A stretch of 52,662 bases of DNA from assembly GCF_000367525.1 (NCBI RefSeq), contig NZ_HF570956.1, positions 1,516,484-1,569,145 on the forward strand. Direction: 5' to 3'. Each line of letters starts with the position of its first letter. Position 1 is the stretch's first letter. Positions 47,639 to 52,662 of this stretch are shown here, piece by piece. The position numbers were made by a program, and so were the translations under genes. Origin of the DNA: Phycicoccus elongatus Lp2 (GTDB taxonomy: Bacteria; Actinomycetota; Actinomycetes; Actinomycetales; Dermatophilaceae). The notes under the pieces are model-generated. The model ran no database searches and was not told the DNA's origin. It worked only from the letters and a program-made list of their open reading frames with translations.

Positions 47639-47679
47639 CGTCCGGCAGGTGGCCGCTCCAGGCGCCAACCTGCCGGACG
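47639..47679. terminator. Second hairpin after fba
   Basis: CGTCCGGCAGGT (47639-47650) pairs with ACCTGCCGGACG (47668-47679) across 17 bases, 12 bases beyond the fba stop. The stem core TCCGGCA resembles that of the 33717 hairpin. Confidence 0.7.
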
Positions 47680-47691
47680 TCACGGTGAGGG

Positions 47692-48720
47692 TCAGGCGTG
47701 CGTGCCCGCCGAGCGCAGGTTCTGGCAGGCCTCGACGACGCGGGCGGCCATGCCGGCCTCGGCGTCCTTGCCCCACGCACGCGGGTCGTACTGCTTCTTG
47801 TTGCCGACCTCGCCGTCGATCTTCAGGACGCCGTCGTAGTTCTTGAGCATCCAGTTCGCGACCGGGCGAGTGAAGGCGTACTGCGTGTCGGTGTCGACGT
47901 TCATCTTCACCACGCCGTAATCGACGGCGTCGGAGATCTCCTGCGGCAGCGAGCCCGAGCCGCCGTGGAAGACCAGGTGGAAGGGCTTGGACCCGGCGGC
48001 CAGGCCCAACTCTGCCGCGGCGGCGTCCTGCGCGGCCTTGAGGACCTCCGGGCGGAGCTTGACGTTGCCCGGCTTGTAGACGCCGTGGACGTTGCCGAAG
48101 GTGAGCGCGGTCATGTAGTAGCCGTTCTCGCCGGACCCGAGCGCACGCACGGTGGCGATGGCGTCCTCGGGCGTCGAGTAGAGCTTGTCGTTGATCGCGT
48201 TCTCGACCCCGTCCTCCTCGCCGCCCACGACGCCGACCTCGATCTCGAGGATGATGTTGGCCGCCTTGCAGGCCGCGAGCAGCTCCTCGGCGATCTGCAG
48301 GTTCTCGGCGAGCGGCACGGCGGAGCCGTCCCACATGTGGCTCTGGAAGATCGGCAGGCCGCCAGCCTTGACGCGCTCGGTGCTCGCCGCGATGAGCGGG
48401 CGGACGAAGCCGTCGAGCTTGTCCTTCGGGCAGTGGTCGGTGTGGAGGGCGATGTTGACGGGGTAGTTCTTCGCGACCTCCTCGGCGTAGAGGGCGAGGG
48501 CCTTGGCACCGGTCACCATGTTCTTGATCGTCGAGCCCGAGGCGTATTCCGCGCCACCGGTCGAGACCTGGATGATGCCGTCCGAGCCGGCCTCGGCGAA
48601 GCCACGGATGGCGGCGGTCACGGTCTGGCTGGAGGTGATGTTGATGGCCGGGTAGGCGAACGAGCCGTTCTTGGCCCGGTCGAGCATGTCGGCGTAGACC
48701 TCGGGGGTGGCGATGGGCAT
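47692..48720 (-). CDS. fba: Class II fructose-bisphosphate aldolase
   Basis: 342 residues. Zinc-dependent cleavage of fructose-1,6-bisphosphate in glycolysis and gluconeogenesis. Motifs: YPAINITSSQTVTAAIRGFA, NIALHTDHCPKDKLD (zinc-site histidine and catalytic aspartate), FQSHMWDGSAVPLAEN, EIEVGVVGGEEDG, FGNVHGVYKPG and LVFHGGSGS. GAGGAG lies upstream of the ATG. No GTATGCCG is found within the gene, and codons are nearly all C/G-ending, as expected of a highly expressed gene. Confidence 0.97.
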   Translation of the reverse strand: MPIATPEVYADMLDRAKNGSFAYPAINITSSQTVTAAIRGFAEAGSDGIIQVSTGGAEYASGSTIKNMVTGAKALALYAEEVAKNYPVNIALHTDHCPKDKLDGFVRPLIAASTERVKAGGLPIFQSHMWDGSAVPLAENLQIAEELLAACKAANIILEIEVGVVGGEEDGVENAINDKLYSTPEDAIATVRALGSGENGYYMTALTFGNVHGVYKPGNVKLRPEVLKAAQDAAAAELGLAAGSKPFHLVFHGGSGSLPQEISDAVDYGVVKMNVDTDTQYAFTRPVANWMLKNYDGVLKIDGEVGNKKQYDPRAWGKDAEAGMAARVVEACQNLRSAGTHA

Positions 48721-48869
48721 TGCTTCTCCTCGTGAGCGGGATCACTTTCCGCCTCCGATCCTCCCACTCGGCGGGTGACGGCGCGCAAGGGATCGGCACA
48801 TGGACGGATCGCCCGCCGTCTTCCCACGGATCGAGACGCCGCGGGTCTCGGCGCGGCAGGATGCGCTCC

Positions 48870-50195
48870 ATGGACGTGGGGGCGCTCGCCGAGGCGACAC
48901 CGGACAGCCGCAACCGGGTCGTCGACTTCCTGCGGGCCCTGGCGATCCTCGTCGTGGCCTTCGGGCACTGGACCGCGGCGGCCGTGGTCGTCCGCGACGG
49001 CAGCCTGGTCCCCGACCAGATCCTCAACCTGGCCACCTGGACCCATCCGTTGACGTGGGTGATCCAGGTGATGCCGGTCTTCTTCATGGTGGGCGGCTAC
49101 GCGAATGCGTTGTCCTGGCGCTCTGCTCGCCGTCGCGGCGAGGGGTATGCCGCGTGGTTGCGTTCGCGCCTGCGTCGCCTCGGCACCCCCGTGATCCCGC
49201 TCCTGATCGTGTGGCTGGCCATCGCCTCGATTGCGTATGCCGCGGGCGTGCCGGGCGGAACCCTGCGCACCGCCTCACAGGTGGCGCTGGTGCCGACGTG
49301 GTTCCTCGCCGCCTACGTCATGGTCGTGGCGCTCGCGCCGGCGGCCCTCGCGCTGTGGGAACGACTGGGGTGGTGGGCCGTGGCCGGGTTCCTGCTGCTG
49401 GGTGGCCTGGTGGACCTCGTGAGCATCCGGACCGGGAGCGATCTGTCAGGTTTCCCGAACTATGTCATCGTGTTCGGCGCGGTCCACATGATCGGGTTCG
49501 CCTGGCTCGACGGGCGACTGCACGGCATACGAATTCGGTTGCTGCTGGCCGCGATCGGTGCGGTGGGCACTGTCCTGCTCGTCTGGCTCGGCCCCTACCC
49601 GGTGTCGATGGTGGGCCTGGACAACGCCACTTTCAACAACTCCTTCCCGACCCGTGTCACCCTCGGCTTCCTCGGGCTCCTGCAAGGTGGCCTGTTGCTC
49701 GCTCTCGAGCCGGTGCTCGAGCGGTGGTTGCGCCGGCCGAAGCCGTGGCGGTTCACGATCCTCGTCAACGCGCGGATCATGACGCTCTACCTGTGGCACC
49801 TCACGGCGATGGTGCTGGTCATCGGGGTCTCGTTGGCACTGGGCGGTTTTGGCTTGCACAGCGAACCGTTGTCCGGGGCCTGGTGGGCGACACGGCCACT
49901 CTGGTGGGCCGTGCTCGCGGCGGTGACGATCGGCTGCATCGCCGTCTTCGGGCGCTTCGAATCACCGGCCAAGGATGAGCGGCCGGCCCCGCCCGCGTGG
50001 CTCGCCGTCCTCGCCTGTGTCGCCATGTGCGCGGGTCTCGGCGTGATGGCGATGTTCGGAATCGTCGACAGAGACGGGGTGAACTGGTGGTGGCCACTCG
50101 TGCCGATCGCGGGTCTCACCCTGACCGGGATGATCCCCTTGGGTCGAGGACGCACGGGGTCGTCGTCGTCACTTGGTGCAGGCCGAGCCGGGTGA
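48870..50195 (+). CDS. Acyltransferase 3 family membrane protein
   Basis: 441 residues with about ten membrane helices. NRVVDFLRALAILVVAFGHW holds the family histidine after RALAI (H in FGHW), and PVFFMVGGYANALSW is the second hallmark. Such proteins O-acylate sugars, peptidoglycan or secondary metabolites. Substrate unknown. Two in-frame ATGs occur (48861, 48870); the second was chosen since CAGGAT ends seven bases before it. The 3' end overlaps the convergent GNAT gene by 80 bases. Confidence 0.87.
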   Translation: MDVGALAEATPDSRNRVVDFLRALAILVVAFGHWTAAAVVVRDGSLVPDQILNLATWTHPLTWVIQVMPVFFMVGGYANALSWRSARRRGEGYAAWLRSRLRRLGTPVIPLLIVWLAIASIAYAAGVPGGTLRTASQVALVPTWFLAAYVMVVALAPAALALWERLGWWAVAGFLLLGGLVDLVSIRTGSDLSGFPNYVIVFGAVHMIGFAWLDGRLHGIRIRLLLAAIGAVGTVLLVWLGPYPVSMVGLDNATFNNSFPTRVTLGFLGLLQGGLLLALEPVLERWLRRPKPWRFTILVNARIMTLYLWHLTAMVLVIGVSLALGGFGLHSEPLSGAWWATRPLWWAVLAAVTIGCIAVFGRFESPAKDERPAPPAWLAVLACVAMCAGLGVMAMFGIVDRDGVNWWWPLVPIAGLTLTGMIPLGRGRTGSSSSLGAGRAG

Positions 50196-50934
50196 GGATC
50201 GGCCGACTGTCTGGTGAGGTGTCCACCCGCACGTAGGGGTGTCCGGCGTCGAGGGCCAGGCGTGCCCGGTATGCCGTGAGGGCGCGATAGAGCCCCCGCC
50301 CGCGCCACTGCGCATGCGTTGTCCCACCCCACAACCCGGCGAAGTCCACACCCGGCGTGAGCCGGAGCGCGGCATACGAAATGACGCGTTGGAGCCCGCC
50401 AATCTCCTCGGCGAGAACGGGTCTGAGCAAAGCGGGGTCGCGTTCCTGCTCCGCCCGCAGCGCGTCGTTGACCCAGCTCGACGCGGTGCCCCACACCCCG
50501 TCCATGAGGACGCGGACCCGTTCCCAGTCCTCGCCGGCGAACTCACGGATCCGCACGCCCTCCGGTGCCGCGATGTCATCGACCAGGTCAGCGGCCTCAC
50601 CGAGCATGACGACCTCGACGTCGCCGGCCTCGAACCCGTGCCGGACGAGTCGATCGACGAGGTCGGCCGGCTCGTCGTCGGCATAGGTCTTCCACTCGAA
50701 GGCCTGGCCACGCCCGGTGAAGAAGTCGACTTCCGCAGCGATCGCTGCCTCGATCTGCTCCTCGTCGTCCCCGAGCCCGAGGGGGGACTCGATCGTCGCG
50801 CCGTCCCACTCGGGATTCTCGGGATAGGTGCGATGGACCAATCCGACGCGTTCGGTGATGTCGAACGGTCCGCCGTCCTTCTGGGCCAGCCGGACCTGTC
50901 GGCGGAACTCGGCGAGGAGAGCCTCGGGGGTCAC
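50116..50934 (-). CDS. GNAT-family N-acetyltransferase
   Basis: 272 residues. LWGGTTHAQWRGRGLYRALT then AYRARLALDAGHPYVRVDTS is a GNAT acetyl-CoA loop (RGRGLY, about 220-225) with the following helix and strand. PILTRLGLHQVTTTTPCVLD is the C-terminal part. The N-terminal half (HRTYPENPEWDGATIESPLG, AFEWKTYADDEPADLVDRLV) may be a second, degenerate GNAT domain, since these long forms are often tandem. Substrate unknown. The GTG at 50934 is three bases from the small upstream ORF. Confidence 0.82.
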   Translation of the reverse strand: MTPEALLAEFRRQVRLAQKDGGPFDITERVGLVHRTYPENPEWDGATIESPLGLGDDEEQIEAAIAAEVDFFTGRGQAFEWKTYADDEPADLVDRLVRHGFEAGDVEVVMLGEAADLVDDIAAPEGVRIREFAGEDWERVRVLMDGVWGTASSWVNDALRAEQERDPALLRPVLAEEIGGLQRVISYAALRLTPGVDFAGLWGGTTHAQWRGRGLYRALTAYRARLALDAGHPYVRVDTSPDSRPILTRLGLHQVTTTTPCVLDPRGSSRSG

Positions 50935-50936
50935 CG

Positions 50937-51098
50937 TCAGTCCTTGCGTTCGGAGAGGAAGTCGAGGAAGGACAGTACCTGGGCCTCGGTAAGGCCGTGA
51001 CCGAGGGGTTTGGTGGACAGGCTGCGGATCTTGGGCGATGGTCGGAACTGGACCTCGACCGGCACGTGGACGACCTCGGTGGACAGGAAGACCGGCAT
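50937..51098 (-). CDS. Small hypothetical protein
   Basis: 53 residues from ATG 51098, or 81 from an in-frame GTG at 51182. The core HVPVEVQFRPSPKIRSLSTK and a final helix QVLSFLDFLSERKD read like a real short protein. The longer form would add GECRRRDVSPHRCV with two cysteines and a histidine. I recognise no family. It is two bases from the GNAT gene on the same strand and may be co-transcribed. Confidence 0.45.
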   Translation of the reverse strand: MPVFLSTEVVHVPVEVQFRPSPKIRSLSTKPLGHGLTEAQVLSFLDFLSERKD

Positions 51099-51195
51099 CA
51101 CGCACCGGTGAGGCGAGACGTCCCGCCGGCGGCACTCGCCGAGGCCGAGGCCATCGAGGGCGCCAAGCGTGGTGACCGCCACGCAGTGACATCGC

Positions 51196-51819
51196 TCAGG
51201 CGTGTTGTTCGATCCATGCGTGCATGGCGATGGCCGCGGCGGCGCCGGCGTTGATGGAGCGGGTCGACCCGAACTGCGTGATGTGCAGGATCACCTCGCA
51301 CACCTCGCGCATCGCGTCTGACAACCCGGGCCCCTCCTGGCCGAAGGCGAGCACGCACGCCCGCGGCACGGCATACCCCTCGATGGGGATGGAACCGGGC
51401 ACGTTGTCGATCCCGAGGATGGGTATGCCGCGACCCTCGCCCTGGTGCGCCGCCCACGTGGCCAGGTCGTCGGCTGTGCCGTGATGGATCTCGTGCTGGT
51501 AGCGATCGGTGACCATCGCGCCCCGACGGTTCCAGCGACGCTTGCCGACGATGTGGAAGGCGGCGACATTGAAGGCGTTGGCGGTGCGGACGATCGAGCC
51601 GATGTTGAAGTCGTGCTCCCAGTTCTCGATCGCGATGTGCAGCGGGAAGCGAGTGCGGTCGAGGTCGGCGACGATCGCGTCGTGCCGCCAGTAACGAAAG
51701 CGGTCCTCGACGTTGCGCCGGTCACCCTCGCGCAGCAACTCGGGGTCGAGGCGCGCGTCCTCGGGCCACGGGCCCGTCCAGGGACCGACGCCCACTTCTC
51801 GCTCCGGTGACTCGACCAC
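51196..51819 (-). CDS. TrmH/SpoU-family RNA 2'-O-methyltransferase
   Basis: 207 residues with the SPOUT knot motifs in order: EHDFNIGSIVRTANAF (motif 1, N and R), LAFGQEGPGLSDAMREVCE (motif 2) and QFGSTRSINAGAAAAIAMHA (motif 3). The enzyme methylates a ribose in tRNA or rRNA using SAM; the target is not clear. The GTG at 51819 was chosen because TATCGT ends six bases upstream. Neighbours match the mycobacterial fba-DedA-SpoU region. Confidence 0.92.
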   Translation of the reverse strand: MVESPEREVGVGPWTGPWPEDARLDPELLREGDRRNVEDRFRYWRHDAIVADLDRTRFPLHIAIENWEHDFNIGSIVRTANAFNVAAFHIVGKRRWNRRGAMVTDRYQHEIHHGTADDLATWAAHQGEGRGIPILGIDNVPGSIPIEGYAVPRACVLAFGQEGPGLSDAMREVCEVILHITQFGSTRSINAGAAAAIAMHAWIEQHA

Positions 51820-51825
51820 AGCGCC

Positions 51826-51831
51826 ACGATA
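51826..51831 (-). promoter_or_regulatory. -10 box, leaderless start of the SpoU gene
   Basis: Minus-strand TATCGT, six bases, then GTG 51819. Divergent from the DedA promoter 34 bases away. Confidence 0.55.
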
Positions 51832-51864
51832 GGGCGCGTCCAGCGCGCACCCAGAGAAGGCCCA

Positions 51865-51870
51865 TACCCT
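51865..51870 (+). promoter_or_regulatory. -10 box, leaderless start of the DedA gene
   Basis: TACCCT, six bases, then GTG 51877. No Shine-Dalgarno sequence. Confidence 0.55.
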
Positions 51871-51876
51871 TGTCAG

Positions 51877-52593
51877 GTGATCGCCGACGTGCTGACGATG
51901 CTCCCTGCTGCCCTGCCCACCTCGCTCGGCCCGAGCTGGATGGACCCCGCGTGGCTCCTCGAGCGCTTCGGCACCGAGTTCTTCGTCATCGCTCTGGTCA
52001 TCGTGTTCATCGAGTGCGGCCTGCTCTTCCCGATCCTGCCCGGCGACTCGCTGCTCTTCGCCGTCGGCCTGTTCGTGGCCGGCGGCAACCTCCACGTGAG
52101 CCTCCCCGTGGCCCTCGTCGGGCTCTTCGTGGCCGCGATCGGCGGCAACATCGCGGGCTACGAGATCGGGAGAGCCATCGGACCGAAGTTGCGCCAGCGC
52201 GACGGGCGCATCATCAAGCGCAAGTACTTCGACCAGACCGAGAAGTTCTTCGACAAGCACGGCAACAAGGCCCTGGTCATCGGTCGCTTCGTCCCGATCG
52301 TGCGCACCTTCGTGACGGTCGTCGCGGGCATCGGCCGGATGGACCGCAAGCGCTTCTTCACCTGGTCGGCCGTGGGCGCCGTCCTCTGGGTCTTCGGCCT
52401 CGTGCTCGCCGGCTACTTCCTGGGCGCGGCCTTCCCCGTCCTCGGCGAGCAGATCGACAAGGCGGTCATCGTCATCGTCTTCCTGTCCGTGCTGCCGATG
52501 CTCTTCGAGTGGTGGAAGCACCGCAAGGAGGCCAAGGAACTCGGCGAGATCCGCGAGGAGATTGTCGACATCGTCAAGGACGAACTCGACTGA
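51877..52593 (+). CDS. DedA-family membrane protein
   Basis: 238 residues. FIECGLLFPILPGDSLLFAV is the conserved E-x-PxPG-like re-entrant loop. IGGNIAGYEIGRAIGPKL and FFDKHGNKALVIGRFVPIVR TFV with the GRF-x-P arginine are the other signatures. DedA proteins act in lipid carrier or phospholipid flipping and membrane homeostasis. Four to five membrane segments and a charged C-terminal tail (KHRKEAKELGEIREEIVDIV) are present. It follows the fba region as in mycobacteria. Confidence 0.94.
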   Translation: MIADVLTMLPAALPTSLGPSWMDPAWLLERFGTEFFVIALVIVFIECGLLFPILPGDSLLFAVGLFVAGGNLHVSLPVALVGLFVAAIGGNIAGYEIGRAIGPKLRQRDGRIIKRKYFDQTEKFFDKHGNKALVIGRFVPIVRTFVTVVAGIGRMDRKRFFTWSAVGAVLWVFGLVLAGYFLGAAFPVLGEQIDKAVIVIVFLSVLPMLFEWWKHRKEAKELGEIREEIVDIVKDELD

Positions 52594-52600
52594 TCTTGGG

Positions 52601-52662
52601 CCGACCGAAAGCTCACAATTGTGCAGTTTCGGGATCAGCCGACCGAAAACTCACAATTGTGC
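52601..52662. repeat. Direct repeat with palindromic core, running off the window
   Basis: CCGACCGAAAGCTCACAATT plus GTGC (52601-52624) recurs with one change at 52639-52662, a 38-base period. Each unit has the palindrome CACAATTGTG. TTTCGG after the first unit can pair with its CCGAAA. It may be a terminator for the DedA gene or the start of a longer array. Confidence 0.7.

Noticed and set aside
52601-52662. Start of a CRISPR array
   Set aside because: The interval between the two repeat units is only 14 bases and the units are palindromic, unlike CRISPR spacers of about 30 bases. No cas gene is near.

Overview
The window is a chromosomal segment of a high-GC Gram-positive bacterium. Gene families and orders match Actinobacteria: folP2-gpgS, a lipid cluster like the mycobacterial echA14-plsB2-plsC-Rv2484c region, purF-purM beside a sterol-carrier-like protein, purA / DUF3151 / class II fba / DedA, an F420-dependent glucose-6-phosphate dehydrogenase, and HelR. 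Many start codons sit 6-8 bases after a TANNNT box, which implies leaderless mRNAs. My best guess is Micrococcales, Intrasporangiaceae-like; that is inference from gene content.

Layout. 1-793: left-truncated IS481-family element. 960-2943: SulP transporter and tRNA-Phe. 2944-6690: scar of a LacI regulator, secreted lipoprotein, M23 peptidase, dCMP deaminase. 6666-16506 (minus): LigB-like protein, FolP2, GpgS, then the lipid block (enoyl-CoA hydratase, PlsB, HAD-PlsC, WS/DGAT-like protein with a histone-like tail) and a CoA-transferase/racemase. 16605-26526: YceI, Fgd, small membrane and DUF genes, an NCS1 permease-amidohydrolase-oxidase operon whose last gene is frameshifted, GNAT, DinB, SMP-30-like protein and a decayed membrane gene. 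26523-45981: purine biosynthesis (purM, purF, single-chain purL, purC, purD, purA) interleaved with a nucleotidase, a MarR regulator beside a truncated MFS gene, a LuxR-type regulator and HelR. 46090-52593: second LuxR-type regulator, DUF3151, fba, acyltransferase, GNAT, SpoU methyltransferase and DedA. The window ends in a palindromic direct repeat.

Genes are packed tightly. Co-directional neighbours often overlap by four bases (ATGA/GTGA), and convergent pairs are separated by long perfect hairpins without a T tract.

The strongest unexplained signal is the octamer GTATGCCG (usually GTATGCCGYG). I counted 61 copies by eye, 27 on the plus and 34 on the minus strand, where base composition predicts about two. 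It occurs in genes in all three reading frames (including with the rare ATA codon), in short intergenic gaps, inside the tRNA promoter spacer, and as an inverted pair forming a perfect 18-bp hairpin upstream of DUF3151. Density, strand balance and hairpin use resemble the DNA uptake sequences of Neisseria and Pasteurellaceae. I know of no such element described in Actinobacteria.
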